This document shows, one piece after another, positions 15,819 to 25,832 of a stretch of DNA of 64,000 nt; positions within the stretch are counted from its first letter, which is position 1, and each line of letters opens with the position of its first letter. The position numbers and the translations under genes are program-made. This DNA is from Thiobacillus sp. (GTDB lineage Bacteria > Pseudomonadota > Gammaproteobacteria > Burkholderiales > Thiobacillaceae). The stretch lies in assembly GCA_024708885.1 (NCBI GenBank), contig JANJXT010000007.1, positions 1-64,000 on the forward strand, read 5' to 3'. The notes beneath the pieces are model-generated. The model was not told the DNA's origin, searched no databases, and was given only the letters and a program-made list of their open reading frames with translations.

Positions 15819-16316
15819 ATGAATGCGGCAAGAGTCTTCCTTTGGGCGCTGCTGGGCGGCGGGGCGGCGCTCGGCCCCGTCGCGGTGTCGCCCGTTGCGG
15901 CGGCCGAACAGCAGGCGACGTCCGCGACCACCGTCAACATGGACGCTCGCCTCAAGGCGCGCGGCCTCGACCCGGCGGCGGTGGCGCGCGGGCGCGTCGT
16001 CTTCGATGCGCATTGCGTCAGATGCCACGGCGCCGAGGGCAAGGGCAAGGTTCGCAACTGGCGCGAGCCCGATGCTTCCGGCAACTATCCCCCGCCGCCG
16101 TTGAACGATGCCGGCTACGCCTGGAATCATCCAACCGAGGCCTTGCTGGAGTCGGTGCACGTCGGCAGCCCGCAGGGTTACGGCATCATGCCGCGGTGGG
16201 AGAAGAAGCTTTCCGAACGGGAAATGGGCGACGTGGTGACCTACATCAAGTCGCTGTGGTCGGATGCGGCGTACCGCGAATGGATGGATATCGAGCGCGC
16301 TTCGCAGGAGCCGTGA
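15819..16316 (+). CDS. periplasmic class I cytochrome c
   Basis: This exported electron carrier of 165 residues has a signal peptide (about residues 1-29, ending Val-Ala-Ala-Ala) and a single covalent haem site, Cys66-Val-Arg-Cys-His70. The methionine ligand is likely in GIMPRW near residue 128. The closing helix ([12 protein letters not shown]) is typical of c-type cytochromes. The start follows an AAAGGA site. It would pass electrons in the periplasm, but the partner is not visible; the next gene is a DUF302 protein, a family often found near sulfur and respiratory genes. Confidence 0.85.
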   Translation: MNAARVFLWALLGGGAALGPVAVSPVAAAEQQATSATTVNMDARLKARGLDPAAVARGRVVFDAHCVRCHGAEGKGKVRNWREPDASGNYPPPPLNDAGYAWNHPTEALLESVHVGSPQGYGIMPRWEKKLSEREMGDVVTYIKSLWSDAAYREWMDIERASQEP

Positions 16317-16425
16317 GCCGCCCGGCCCACCCCGCCCCGGAAAGGCGTCCCCTGCGGGCGCATCCACAGGGGGCAGGACAGGTAGAATGGGGGTCGTTTC
16401 GATTTTCCAGAACTGGAGCAAACCC

Positions 16426-16821
16426 ATGAGTGAATACGGATTCGACACCCGGATCAACGGTCCTTTCGACGCCGCGGTCGAGAAGGTCATTGCTGCGCTG
16501 AAGACCGAAGGTTTCGGCGTGCTCACCGATATCGACGTGAAGGCCACCATGAAGGCCAAGATCGACGTCGACATGCGCCCCTACCGCATTCTCGGCGCGT
16601 GCAATCCGCCGCTGGCGAACCGGGCGATCAGTGCCGAACCGGACGTCGGCATGCTGTTGCCGTGCAACGTGGTGGTGCGCGAGGAGGCCGATGGCGCGGT
16701 GACGGTGTCCTTTCTCGACCCGAACGTCATGGTCAAGCTGGAATCCAATACCGAGGTCCATGGTGTTGCCGTCGAGGCGCGTGCGCGGCTGGTGCGGGTG
16801 AAGGACAGCCTCGCCGCCTGA
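16426..16821 (+). CDS. DUF302 domain protein
   Basis: This 131-residue cytosolic protein has the DUF302 fold throughout: an opening [20 protein letters not shown] helix, then [18 protein letters not shown] and the [16 protein letters not shown] segment with its single conserved Cys, then LPCNVVVRE. The start at 16426 is the Met just before the domain. DUF302 function is unknown; such proteins are common in sulfur-oxidising and anaerobic bacteria, and the family has been discussed as binding small ligands. It lies 109 bases after the cytochrome gene and may be cotranscribed. Confidence 0.85.
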   Translation: MSEYGFDTRINGPFDAAVEKVIAALKTEGFGVLTDIDVKATMKAKIDVDMRPYRILGACNPPLANRAISAEPDVGMLLPCNVVVREEADGAVTVSFLDPNVMVKLESNTEVHGVAVEARARLVRVKDSLAA

Positions 16822-16828
16822 GCGGCGT

Positions 16829-17143
16829 TCAGGCGTCCGGTTTGGGCGCCGTCTCCTGGATCAGCACCCACGGCGCGACCACCACGGCCCAGAAAGCGGG
16901 CTGGCGTGCGTGCCAATCCTTGGCGTCACACGCTTCGGCGCGCGCGATGCGTCCGTCGGCGAGCCATTCCTGCACGGCCGCGGCGTCGTTCCGGGCGACA
17001 TGGGCCGCAGCATCGACCAGGTCCATGCCCGGCGCGACCTTGATCACGACGCCGCGCGCGAAGGGGCGCTGCAACTCGGTCCAGGCAATGCGCGCGGTCT
17101 CGAGGTTGAGCTTGGCGCGAAGGCGCTCGCTGGGGGTGGTCAT
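16829..17143 (-). CDS. DUF2288 domain protein
   Basis: This 104-residue cytosolic protein fits the DUF2288 family: an N-terminal LNLETARIAWTELQRPFARG, a central VAPGMDLVDAAAHVARND and a late Trp-rich block (KDWHARQPAFWAVVVAPWVL). The function of the family is unknown. It starts 14 bases after the ygiQ stop and is probably the second gene of that transcript. It converges on the DUF302 gene with seven bases between stops. Confidence 0.75.
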   Translation of the reverse strand: MTTPSERLRAKLNLETARIAWTELQRPFARGVVIKVAPGMDLVDAAAHVARNDAAAVQEWLADGRIARAEACDAKDWHARQPAFWAVVVAPWVLIQETAPKPDA

Positions 17144-17157
17144 TTCGGACGCCCCGC

Positions 17158-19413
17158 CTACCGGGTTCGTCCGCCGCCGCGGCGCTGGCTGAGAGGGTGC
17201 TTGGGGACCTGGTGCGGGCGGCCGTCGCCGGACGGCGCGGGCTTGCCGGGCTTGGGTTTGCCGGGTGCGGGCCGGGCCGGTTTTGCTGTGGCGGGGCTGG
17301 CGGCCTGCTTGCGCGTGCAGGGTGCGCGCGTGCCGGCGGGCTGGTGCGGCGGCACGAGCTGCTTCTTGCCGTAGCCGATGAGATCCTCGCGGCCCATGGT
17401 TTTCAGCGCCTCGCGCAGCAGCGGCCAGTTGTCCGGGTCGTGGTAGCGCAGGAAGGCCTTGTGCAGCCGGCGCACGCGGCCCTGCTTGACCACGGACACG
17501 GTTTCCGCCTTGCCGCCGAGCACTTTCTTCAGTGGGTTCCTTTCCGTGTGGTACATCGCGGTGGCGAGCGCCATCGGCGTGGGCAGGAAGGTCTGCACCT
17601 GGTCGAGGCGGAAGTCGTGCGTCTTCAGCCACAGCGCGAGGTTGAGCATGTCCTCGTCGGTGGTGCCGGGGTGGGCGGCGATGAAATAGGGGATGAGGTA
17701 CTGCTGCTTGCCGACGGCCTTCGAGGCGGCCTCGAACATCTGCTTGAAGCGGTCGTAGGCGCCGATGCCCGGCTTCATCATCTTCGACAGCGGTCCCGCC
17801 TCGGTGTGCTCGGGGGCGATCTTGAGATAGCCGCCGACGTGGTGCTGCACCAGCTCCTTCACGTATTCCGGTGAGCGCACCGCGAGGTCATATCTCAGAC
17901 CCGAGCTGATGTGGATGCGCTTGACGCCGGGAATCTGCCGCGCGCGGCGGTACAGGTGGATGAGCGGCGCGTGGTCGGTGACGAGGTTCTCGCAGATGTC
18001 GGGATAGACGCACGACAGCCGCCGGCACGCCTGCTGGATCGTGGCCGACTTGCAGTTGAGCTGGTACATGTTGGCGGTGGGGCCGCCGAGGTCGGAGATG
18101 ACGCCGGTGAAGCCGGGCGTCTTGTCGCGGATCGCCTCGATCTCGCGCACGATCGAATCTTCCGAGCGGCTCTGGATGACGCGCCCCTCGTGTTCGGTGA
18201 TCGAGCAGAAGGTGCAGCCGCCGAAGCAGCCGCGCATGATGTTGATCGAGAAGCGGATCATCTCCCACGCCGGAATCTTCGCATCCCCGTAGGATGGATG
18301 CGGCGCGCGCGCGTAGGGCAGGTCGTACACGCCGTCGAGCTCCGCGGTGGTGAGCGGAATCGGCGGCGGATTGAGCCAGACGTCGCGCTCGCCGTGCGCC
18401 TGTCGCAGGGCGCGTGCGTTGCCGGCGTTGGATTCGAGGTGGAACACGCGCGACGCGTGCGCGTACAGCACCGGATTGTTCTTCACCTGTTCGTAGTCGG
18501 GCAGGCGGATGACGGTGTGGGCGCGCAGCGCCTTGCGGGCAGCGAGCTTGTCCGCCCTGGAGACGAAGTGCAGCGGCTGGGAACTTTCCTCTCCCGCGTG
18601 CGGGAGCGAGGCCGGAGCAGAGGGGCGGTCAGCATAAGGGTCGACGTGGGCATCGACTGTCCCCGGGGTGTCCAGGGTGGTCGAATCGAGTTCGATCCAT
18701 GGGTGGCCCCCATCCGTGCCGCCCTGTGCCGGCGGCAGCCAGTCGCGCGGCACCATGAAGCCGGTGCCGCGCAGGTCACGGATGTCGCCGATCTTCTCGC
18801 CGTGCGCCAGGCGGTGGCTGGCTTCGACCAGGGCGCGTTCGGCATTGCCGAAGATGAGCAGGTCGGCCTTGGAATCCGCCAGCACCGAGCGGCGCACGGT
18901 GTCGGACCAGTAGTCGTAATGCGCGATGCGGCGCAGGCTCGCCTCGATGGAGCCGATGATCACCGGGATGCCGGGATACGCCTCGCGGCAGCGCTGGGCG
19001 TACACGGTGACCGCGCGGTCGGGGCGCTTGTTGGGTTCGGCATGCGCGGTATAGGCGTCGTCGGAGCGCAGCTTGCGGTCGGCGGTGTAGCGGTTGACCA
19101 TCGAGTCCATGTTGCCGGCGGTGACGCCGAAATACAGCGTCGGCCGGCCGAGCGCGCGAAACGGCTCGGCCGTGTGCCAGTCGGGCTGGCTGATGATGCC
19201 GATGCGGAAGCCCTGCGCCTCCAGCAGCCGGCCGATCAGGGCCATGCCGAAACTGGGATGGTCGATGTAGGCGTCCCCCGTCACCAGGATGATGTCGCAG
19301 GCATCCCAGCCGAGTTCGGCCATCTCGGCGCGCGACATCGGCAGGAAGGGGGCAGTGCCGAAGCGGGCTGCCCAATGCTTGCGGTAGGAGAAGAGCGGGG
19401 TGGTCATCATCAA
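17158..19413 (-). CDS. ygiQ: YgiQ family radical SAM protein
   Basis: This is a 751-residue radical SAM enzyme of the UPF0313/YgiQ family; the substrate is unknown. The order is as in the family: an N-terminal cobalamin-binding-like region ([20 protein letters not shown]), then the Cys-Phe-Gly-Gly-Cys-Thr-Phe-Cys iron-sulfur motif near residue 395, then the barrel ([19 protein letters not shown]). The tail after residue 690 is Pro/Lys/Ala-rich and looks disordered. Three start codons lie within 7 bases (19413, 19410, 19407). A DUF2288 gene follows closely. Confidence 0.93.
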   Translation of the reverse strand: MMMTTPLFSYRKHWAARFGTAPFLPMSRAEMAELGWDACDIILVTGDAYIDHPSFGMALIGRLLEAQGFRIGIISQPDWHTAEPFRALGRPTLYFGVTAGNMDSMVNRYTADRKLRSDDAYTAHAEPNKRPDRAVTVYAQRCREAYPGIPVIIGSIEASLRRIAHYDYWSDTVRRSVLADSKADLLIFGNAERALVEASHRLAHGEKIGDIRDLRGTGFMVPRDWLPPAQGGTDGGHPWIELDSTTLDTPGTVDAHVDPYADRPSAPASLPHAGEESSQPLHFVSRADKLAARKALRAHTVIRLPDYEQVKNNPVLYAHASRVFHLESNAGNARALRQAHGERDVWLNPPPIPLTTAELDGVYDLPYARAPHPSYGDAKIPAWEMIRFSINIMRGCFGGCTFCSITEHEGRVIQSRSEDSIVREIEAIRDKTPGFTGVISDLGGPTANMYQLNCKSATIQQACRRLSCVYPDICENLVTDHAPLIHLYRRARQIPGVKRIHISSGLRYDLAVRSPEYVKELVQHHVGGYLKIAPEHTEAGPLSKMMKPGIGAYDRFKQMFEAASKAVGKQQYLIPYFIAAHPGTTDEDMLNLALWLKTHDFRLDQVQTFLPTPMALATAMYHTERNPLKKVLGGKAETVSVVKQGRVRRLHKAFLRYHDPDNWPLLREALKTMGREDLIGYGKKQLVPPHQPAGTRAPCTRKQAASPATAKPARPAPGKPKPGKPAPSGDGRPHQVPKHPLSQRRGGGRTR

Positions 19414-19591
19414 ATTTTACTCTTGTGCGGACAGTCCCTCCGCAGACTGGGCTAGAATCAACGCGGCTGGACAACCGTTATGGCCCGTAGGACCGGAAAA
19501 TTCCGGTTCCTCGATTGCATGACAAATGTGGGCGGCGCCGCCTGACACGGCACGGCTCGATGATCGCAAAGATTGGGGATGGGTAGTATCG

Positions 19592-22500
19592 ATGGCGGCT
19601 GAAAGCCTGACGCAGTCTCGCGAGCGCCGTACGCAGAAGCGTTTCGATGTGGTGCAGGCCGCCAGCCTGAAGATCGCGGGTGGACAGGAGCTCGCCTGCG
19701 AGATTCGCAATTTCTGCCTGGGCGGCATGTTCCTGCGGCTGGACGACATTGCGGCTGTGACGGACATGCGCAATGGCGATGACGTCGAGGTGCATTTCAC
19801 CCCGTCCGCCTCGTACGGCGCGCAGCAGTTCAGCATGAAGGCACGCCTGGCGCGCCAGGGGACGGACGGCATCGGTGTGGCGTTCGTCGGTACGCCGCTG
19901 CAGGCGACCCGCGCCCTCAACCGCATCGCGACGGCGATGCGCACCCAGCGCATGCTCGGGCGGCGCTACCAGGGTGCCGACAGCCGCCAGATGCTGGAAA
20001 CGAGCAGGGTTCTGCTGACGCAGGCGGTGGAGGCGGCGCTGCAGGGATTCTACGGAAACATCGAGGTCCGCCTCGAGCGCGCCGCCGCCAAGGCAGACAA
20101 TTTCTCCGAACGCAATGCGATCCTGGCGGCATCCGACCAGATTCGCGTGCACGAGGGCACTGCCCGCGCCAACTGGCCGAAGCGCGCCCTGGAAACGTTT
20201 GGAGCCCAGCCCAAGCCCGGGACGCCGGAGCCGCTGAAGCAGCGCAAGAACCTGTCTATCGTCGAGACCGATGAATTCGAGGACTGGCTCAACCTGACCG
20301 CCGAAATCAACAAGCTGGAAGACCGTTTCGGCATCGAGCTGGCGGATCTCGTGCCCCGCATCGAAAAACTCTACGGCCGTGCGCTCGATCGTGAGAGCAA
20401 CCCCTTCGGGCCGGCAGCGCTGCTGCGCACGGCGCACGCGGAATTCATTGCGCTGGGCCTGTCGATGGCGGTACGCAAGGCGCTGTACGGGGTCCTGCGC
20501 GAGGCTTTGCAGGTGCCGCTGGAGGACCTGTACCGGCAGTTGGGCGAGACCCTGCCGGAAGCCCCCGCGGCGCAGCAGACCGCCGCCGCGAATCTGTGGC
20601 CGGATACGCAGGTGATGGCGGATGAGCTGAATCCGGATTCCATGATGTTCGTCGGCGGCGAGCCCGTCGAGGAGCGCCCGCAGGCGGCGCCCGGCGCGTC
20701 CCCGAGCGAAGCCGCAGCGCCGGCGCCGGCGCCGACGCCTGGCGGCATCGCGGGAACCCTGATGAACCTGTTCCGGCGCACCCAGCGTGCGCCCACGATG
20801 GATGGCGCCGCCGTGCCGGCCGCCGGGGCCGCGCCGTCGCGGCCCGCGGCCCCGGCGGCGGGTGCGCCCGTGAACCCCGCACCCGTTTCCGCGATGGCCG
20901 CAGCGGCCCCTGCGGGCGGTTCGGTACAGCGCATCGCCGGCACGTCGCAGCGCGTGCTGGGAGAACTCGTCGACAGCGGACGCATCGCGCCGGCGCAAGC
21001 GGCGACGGCGCAGAGCGCCGCGGAGGTGTTCGGTGCGCTGGCGGAAACCATCGAGGGCGACCGTGCCATGCCCGGCAGCGTCAAGCAGACGCTGCGTGAA
21101 CTGGAAGAGCCCCTGGTCAAGCTGGCGATGCTCGATGCGGGCTATCTCGATTCCGCGAAACATCCGGCGCACCGCGTGGTCAACGTGGTCGACCGCATCG
21201 CGCTGGCGTCCACCGACGACGGCCGCATCAACGACCAGAAGCTGCTGCAGGCGGTGCAGCGCTGGACCGAGCGTATCAAGAACGAGGCGGATCGCAATCC
21301 GGGTATCTACGACGAGGCGCGCATCCAGCTCGAAAAGGTGCTGCAGCCGCTCCTGCGCCGGCGCAACATCCGTATCGCGCGACTGCAGGCGGGCCTCGAA
21401 GGCTGGCAGAAGATGGGCCAGGCGAATCGCGCCATCAGCGAGGCGATCCAGCAGCGCATCGAGGGCCGCGAGGTGCCCGACGTGGTGCTGGAATTCTTCA
21501 ATCCCGGCTGGCGCAACTATCTGATCCGGGTGATTCTGCGCCACGGCGCGGGCAGCCCGGAGGAGGCCGAGGCATGGGACGCACTCGATCGCCTGCTCGC
21601 CTGGTTCGATCCGCAGCAGACGGTGCGTCCGGCGTTCAGCGAGGTGCAGAGCCTGCTGGCCTATGTTGACGCCTGCCTGTCGCTGGTGAGCGCCGGCAAG
21701 GATCAGCAGGAGCGCATCATGGAGCGTCTGGCGGACGCCCTGTTCGCACCCGGCAAGGACGGCTTCAGGATGCTTTCGGGGGTGAAGGTGGTATCCCGCA
21801 GCAACACGGCGGAGGCCGTCCTGGATGACCGCGATGCGGCGCTCATCGGGCAGTTTCGTGTCGGTGACTGGCTCAGCTTCGCGCGTGCGCCCCTGCCGAT
21901 GAACCTGATCTGGATCGGCGACGATCCGCCCTTGTATGTGTTTTCCAATTACCGCGGCGTGCGCAAGCTCGAGCTCAAACAGCAGGAGTTCCTCGATCTG
22001 CTGAAATCGGGCGAAGCGGCACGCACAGACAATCTCGATCTGCCGTTGATGGACCGTTCCTTCAGCTCGATGATCGAGCACATGCACCGCAATCTGGTGA
22101 AGCAGGCGACGAACGATGCCGAGACCGGGCTGATGCGCACGCCGGAATTCATGCGGCGGGTGAAGCGCGCATGGCTCAATGTGGGGGGCGACACCGCGGG
22201 CTGCGTCATGGGCGTGATCGACATCGAGGACCTGCGCATGGTGCAGGCGCGCCTGGGGACGCTTGGTTATTCGCAGCTGTTGCAGGCGCTGGCGCAGCAC
22301 CTCAGCCAGAAGTGCCGCGACGGCGGCCTCATCGCGCGCACCGGCGAGCGCACCTTCGCCTTCCTGCGCGCCTGCGAGGACGAGGATTGCGCGACCGAAC
22401 ACGCCGAGGCCTTCATCACCCGCATCAACCAGTTCACGTTCGACTGGGAAGGCGAGACCCACAGTCTTACGGCCAATGCGGGGCTTGCCTGGGCGAGCGC

Positions 22501-23380
22501 CTACGTCGAGCCGCAGCTGCTCTACAACAAGGCGGATACGGCGTGTCTCACCGCCAAGCACGAAGGGCGCAACCAGGTCGTGTTCTATCGCGAGGAAGAC
22601 AACGGCCGCCAGGGGCACGCCGGGCTGGCCTACTGGGCGGGCCGCTTCAACAGCATTCTCACGGGCGGACGCCTGTATCTGCGCGCCCAGCCCATCGTCG
22701 CGCTGGCCGACGCTTCACGCCAGGCCGCGCATTACGAAATTCTCCTCGGTGCCCGGGACAATCCGGAGGAGCCGCTGCCGATCGGGGATTTCGTCGCCGC
22801 GGTCGAGCGGTTGAAGCGCGTCACCGAACTCGACCAGTGGGTGGTGGCCCAGGCGTTGGGGTGGATTCGCGCCAACCCCCGGGCATTCGAAAAGATCGGC
22901 GCATTCTCGGTCAACCTGTCCGGCCAGTCGGTCAACAGCAGAGGCTTCCTCGGCTTCATGGAGGAGGAACTGGGCCGTGGCGATATTCCCTGCGACAAGC
23001 TGATTTTCGAGATCACCGAAAGTGCGGCAATCGACAGCTTCGCCAACGCCGAGCAGTTCATCAAGAAATTCCGCCGTTACGGCTGCCGCTTCTCGCTCGA
23101 CGATTTCGGCGTCGGTTTCTCGTCCTTCACCTACCTGAAGAACCTCAAGGTCGATTACCTGAAGATCGACGGCTCCTTCGTGCGCGACATGCAGCGCAAC
23201 GAGGTCGACGTCGCGCTGGTGTCGTCGATGCACGAGACCAGCCGCTTTCTTGGTATCAAGACCGTCGCCGAATCGGTCGAGAACGAGGAAACCGCGGCCT
23301 TGCTGAAAAACATCGGCGTCGATTACGTGCAGGGCTGGCTCACCGGCAAGCCCGTGCACATCGACGAACTGGCGCACTGA
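19592..23380 (+). CDS. DUF1631-GGDEF-EAL multidomain protein
   Basis: This very large protein (1262 residues from ATG 19592; the frame is open to an ATG at 19526) should be a cyclic-di-GMP or scaffold protein. It opens with a PilZ-like segment (RRTQKRFDVVQAASL, then IRNFCLGGMFLRL), followed by a long DUF1631 helical region broken by an Ala/Pro-rich linker near residue 380. A GGDEF-like domain follows, degenerate at its active site (RTGERTF), and then a C-terminal EAL domain. In the EAL domain the metal and catalytic positions look kept: YEILLG, NLSGQS, FEITES, DDFGVG, KIDGSF and ESVEN. I expect no cyclase activity, and either phosphodiesterase activity or c-di-GMP sensing. It is convergent with the FKBP gene. 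Confidence 0.85.
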   Translation: MAAESLTQSRERRTQKRFDVVQAASLKIAGGQELACEIRNFCLGGMFLRLDDIAAVTDMRNGDDVEVHFTPSASYGAQQFSMKARLARQGTDGIGVAFVGTPLQATRALNRIATAMRTQRMLGRRYQGADSRQMLETSRVLLTQAVEAALQGFYGNIEVRLERAAAKADNFSERNAILAASDQIRVHEGTARANWPKRALETFGAQPKPGTPEPLKQRKNLSIVETDEFEDWLNLTAEINKLEDRFGIELADLVPRIEKLYGRALDRESNPFGPAALLRTAHAEFIALGLSMAVRKALYGVLREALQVPLEDLYRQLGETLPEAPAAQQTAAANLWPDTQVMADELNPDSMMFVGGEPVEERPQAAPGASPSEAAAPAPAPTPGGIAGTLMNLFRRTQRAPTMDGAAVPAAGAAPSRPAAPAAGAPVNPAPVSAMAAAAPAGGSVQRIAGTSQRVLGELVDSGRIAPAQAATAQSAAEVFGALAETIEGDRAMPGSVKQTLRELEEPLVKLAMLDAGYLDSAKHPAHRVVNVVDRIALASTDDGRINDQKLLQAVQRWTERIKNEADRNPGIYDEARIQLEKVLQPLLRRRNIRIARLQAGLEGWQKMGQANRAISEAIQQRIEGREVPDVVLEFFNPGWRNYLIRVILRHGAGSPEEAEAWDALDRLLAWFDPQQTVRPAFSEVQSLLAYVDACLSLVSAGKDQQERIMERLADALFAPGKDGFRMLSGVKVVSRSNTAEAVLDDRDAALIGQFRVGDWLSFARAPLPMNLIWIGDDPPLYVFSNYRGVRKLELKQQEFLDLLKSGEAARTDNLDLPLMDRSFSSMIEHMHRNLVKQATNDAETGLMRTPEFMRRVKRAWLNVGGDTAGCVMGVIDIEDLRMVQARLGTLGYSQLLQALAQHLSQKCRDGGLIARTGERTFAFLRACEDEDCATEHAEAFITRINQFTFDWEGETHSLTANAGLAWASAYVEPQLLYNKADTACLTAKHEGRNQVVFYREEDNGRQGHAGLAYWAGRFNSILTGGRLYLRAQPIVALADASRQAAHYEILLGARDNPEEPLPIGDFVAAVERLKRVTELDQWVVAQALGWIRANPRAFEKIGAFSVNLSGQSVNSRGFLGFMEEELGRGDIPCDKLIFEITESAAIDSFANAEQFIKKFRRYGCRFSLDDFGVGFSSFTYLKNLKVDYLKIDGSFVRDMQRNEVDVALVSSMHETSRFLGIKTVAESVENEETAALLKNIGVDYVQGWLTGKPVHIDELAH

Positions 23381-23402
23381 GCGCCAGCCGCCCGCGCGCG
23401 GT

Positions 23403-23729
23403 TCAGCCGATGCCGAGCAACTCCACTTCGAACACCAGCGTCGCGTTCGGCGGGATCACGCCGCCGGCGCCGCGGGCGCCATAGGCCAGTTCCGGCGGGA
23501 TGGTGAGCTTGCGCTTGCCGCCGATCTGCATGCCGGCCACGCCCTGGTCCCAGCCGGGGATGACCTGGCCCGCGCCGAGGCGGAAGTCGAAGGGCTCGCC
23601 GCGCTCGACGCTGGAGTCGAACATGGCGCCGCTGGTGAGCCAGCCGGTGTAGTGCACGCTGACGAACTGGCCGGCGGCGGCGGTGTCGCCGTTGCCGACG
23701 ACGAGATCTTCGATGATGAGTCCGCTCAT
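23403..23729 (-). CDS. FKBP-type peptidyl-prolyl isomerase
   Basis: This 108-residue single-domain FKBP catalyses cis-trans isomerisation of prolyl bonds. The domain spans the whole protein: [44 protein letters not shown], then [14 protein letters not shown]. No signal peptide is present, so it acts in the cytosol. It has no membrane or chaperone extension. It stands before the TRAP genes on the same strand but starts 60 bases downstream of the DctM stop, so it may be the last gene of that transcript. Confidence 0.93.
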   Translation of the reverse strand: MSGLIIEDLVVGNGDTAAAGQFVSVHYTGWLTSGAMFDSSVERGEPFDFRLGAGQVIPGWDQGVAGMQIGGKRKLTIPPELAYGARGAGGVIPPNATLVFEVELLGIG

Positions 23730-23789
23730 GGGTTCATGTCCTGATTCGCTGAAAGAAGCGCGATTCTCGCATGTTTCGCGCGGCCGGCG

Positions 23790-25187
23790 TCAGCGCCACT
23801 CGCGCGGCAGGAAGTTGGCATCGGGGTCGACGTCGAGCGGAATTTCGCTGACGCTGCCGGCGTCCATCGGGGCGTCACGCAGCACGATCTGCGGAAACGC
23901 CAGCACCAGCGCCACCATCAGCACCTGGATGGCGAGGAAAGGCAGTGCGCCCCAGTAGATGTCGGCGGTGTGGATGTTCTTCGGCGCCACGCTCTTGAGA
24001 TAGAACAGCGCGAAGCCGAAGGGCGGGTGCATGAATGCGGTCTGCATGTTCACCGCGAGCATCACGCCGAACCAGATCGGATCGATGCCGAGCTTGGCGG
24101 CAATGGGGCCCACCAGCGGCACGACGATGAAGGCGATCTCGAAAAAGTCGAGAAAGAAGGCCAGCACGAACACCAGCAGGTTGACCATGATGAGGAAGCC
24201 GAGCACGCCCCCGGGTAACTGGCTGAACAGGTGTTCGACCCAGACGTCGCCGTCCATGCCGCGGAACACCAGTGCGAACACGGTCGAGCCGACGAGGATG
24301 AAGATGACGAAGGTGGTGAGCCGGGTGGTGCTGTCCATCGCCTGCATGAGCTGCAGCCGGGACAGGCGCCCACGCGCCAGGGCCAGCAGCAGTGCACCCG
24401 CGGCACCCATCGCGCCGCCTTCGGTGGGGGTGGCGACGCCAAGGAAGATCGTGCCGAGTACGAGGAAGATCAGCACCAGGGGCGGCAGCAGGGTGGTGAA
24501 GACGCGCAGGAGCAGGGCCGGCCCGTGCAGGGTGCGTGCAAACGCCGGCAGTGCCGGGGCGGCTGCCGGGCGCACCAGCGTGACGAGAAACACGAAGGCG
24601 AGGTAGAGCGCGAGGAGCGTCAGGCCCGGGATGAGCGCACCCTTGTACATGTCCCCGACCGAGGCGCCGAGCTGGTCGGCGAGCACGATCAAGACGAGCG
24701 ACGGCGGCACGATCTGCGCCAGCGTGCCCGAGGCGGCGATCACGCCTGCGGCGAGCCGCTTGTCGTAGCCGTAACGCAGCATCACCGGCAGCGAGATGAG
24801 GCCCATCGCGATGACGGTGGCGGCGACGACGCCGGTGGTGGCGGCAAGCAGACCGCCGACCAGCACCACCGCATACGCCAGCCCGCCACGCATCGAGCCG
24901 AACAGCTGGCCGACGGTGTCGAGCAGGTCTTCCGCCATGCCGGAGCGCTCCAGGATGAGGCCCATGAACGTGAAGAAGGGGATCGCCAGCAGCGTCGGGT
25001 TGGCGACGATGCCGTAGACGCGTTCAGGCAGGGCGTGCAGCAGCGAGACGTCGAACAAACCTGCGGCGATGCCGATGCCGGCAAAGACAAGGCCATTGGC
25101 GGCGAGCGCAAACGCCACCGGATAGCCCAGCAGCAGGAAAGCCACCAGGCCGAGAAACATCAGCGGGGCGAGGTTGGCCACCGTCAA
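23790..25187 (-). CDS. dctM: TRAP transporter large permease DctM
   Basis: This 465-residue inner-membrane protein is the ion-coupled transport subunit of a tripartite ATP-independent periplasmic (TRAP) system. It has about a dozen membrane segments with DctM hallmarks: FFTFMGLILERSGMAEDLL, GVVAATVIAMGLISLPVML, GTLAQIVPPSLVLIVLADQ and TPTEGGAMGA. The partner DctQ overlaps it by four bases upstream. No DctP binding-protein gene lies within several kb, so the solute receptor is encoded elsewhere and the substrate cannot be named. Confidence 0.93.
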   Translation of the reverse strand: MTVANLAPLMFLGLVAFLLLGYPVAFALAANGLVFAGIGIAAGLFDVSLLHALPERVYGIVANPTLLAIPFFTFMGLILERSGMAEDLLDTVGQLFGSMRGGLAYAVVLVGGLLAATTGVVAATVIAMGLISLPVMLRYGYDKRLAAGVIAASGTLAQIVPPSLVLIVLADQLGASVGDMYKGALIPGLTLLALYLAFVFLVTLVRPAAAPALPAFARTLHGPALLLRVFTTLLPPLVLIFLVLGTIFLGVATPTEGGAMGAAGALLLALARGRLSRLQLMQAMDSTTRLTTFVIFILVGSTVFALVFRGMDGDVWVEHLFSQLPGGVLGFLIMVNLLVFVLAFFLDFFEIAFIVVPLVGPIAAKLGIDPIWFGVMLAVNMQTAFMHPPFGFALFYLKSVAPKNIHTADIYWGALPFLAIQVLMVALVLAFPQIVLRDAPMDAGSVSEIPLDVDPDANFLPREWR

Positions 25188-25723
25188 GCCTCTTGTTGCG
25201 GTGCTTCGCCGGGCAGCGCCAGATGCCCCGTCAGCACGCCGATGCGCTTGATGATTTCCGCCACGCCCTGCAAGGCCAGCAGGCCGAAACCGGCGGGGAG
25301 CAGGAACTTCACCGGCCAGCGCACGAGGCCACCGGCGTCGGGCGACATTTCGTGCGTGAGCCAGGCTTCATGAAACATCGGCCACGCCAGCCATGCCAGC
25401 CCGAGCGCCATCGGCAGCAGGAACAGCAGGCCGCCGGCCAGATCGATCCAGGCCTGGCCGCGTGGTGAAAGCCGGTTGTAGAGGATGTCGATGCGCACGT
25501 GGCCGTTGTGCTTCAGGGTGTAGCCGGCCGCCAGCAGGAAGATCGCGCCGAACAGATACCACTGGATTTCCAGCCAGGCATTCGAGCTTTGGCCCAGCGC
25601 ATAGCGGGCCAGCGCATTGCCCGCCGAAATCAGCGTGGTGACGAGCACCAGCCAGATGGCGGCGCGGCCGATGCGCTCGGTGAGGGCGTCGATCAGGCGG
25701 GCCAGAAGGAGCAGCGGCTTCAT
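25184..25723 (-). CDS. dctQ: TRAP transporter small permease DctQ
   Basis: This 179-residue inner-membrane protein with four membrane segments is the small TRAP subunit. Family features include the WLEIQWYLFGAIFLLAAGYT stretch, followed by LKHNGHVRIDILY. It overlaps dctM by 4 bases (ATGA), so synthesis is coupled. The start at 25723 is the first Met of the frame. A large palindrome lies directly upstream of it, between this gene and an esterase gene on the same strand. Confidence 0.9.
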   Translation of the reverse strand: MKPLLLLARLIDALTERIGRAAIWLVLVTTLISAGNALARYALGQSSNAWLEIQWYLFGAIFLLAAGYTLKHNGHVRIDILYNRLSPRGQAWIDLAGGLLFLLPMALGLAWLAWPMFHEAWLTHEMSPDAGGLVRWPVKFLLPAGFGLLALQGVAEIIKRIGVLTGHLALPGEAPQQEA

Positions 25724-25738
25724 GCGAAAAATTTTTTC

Positions 25739-25818
25739 TTGTCCGCGAAGAACGCGAAGGAACGCGAAGCCAAGCTTTCAAGAATTTCTTCGCGTTTCTT
25801 CGCGTCCTTCGCGGACAA
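25739..25818. repeat. 31-bp-arm inverted repeat (palindromic intergenic element)
   Basis: The left arm 25739-25769 begins TTGTCCGCGAAG, and the right arm 25788-25818 ends CTTCGCGGACAA. They pair over 31 bases with two mismatches around an 18-base spacer. Inside each arm a GCGAAG/CTTCGC unit recurs three times. It lies between the esterase stop and the dctQ start, where it could form a strong RNA hairpin separating the two genes. No coding potential is supported. Confidence 0.75.
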
Positions 25819-25832
25819 AGCTTTCCTGCGTT

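Noticed and set aside
19478-22618. A 1046-codon minus-strand frame opposite the DUF1631 gene
   Set aside because: It mirrors the codon pattern of the real gene and has no recognisable domain; the plus strand has PilZ-like, GGDEF and EAL motifs.
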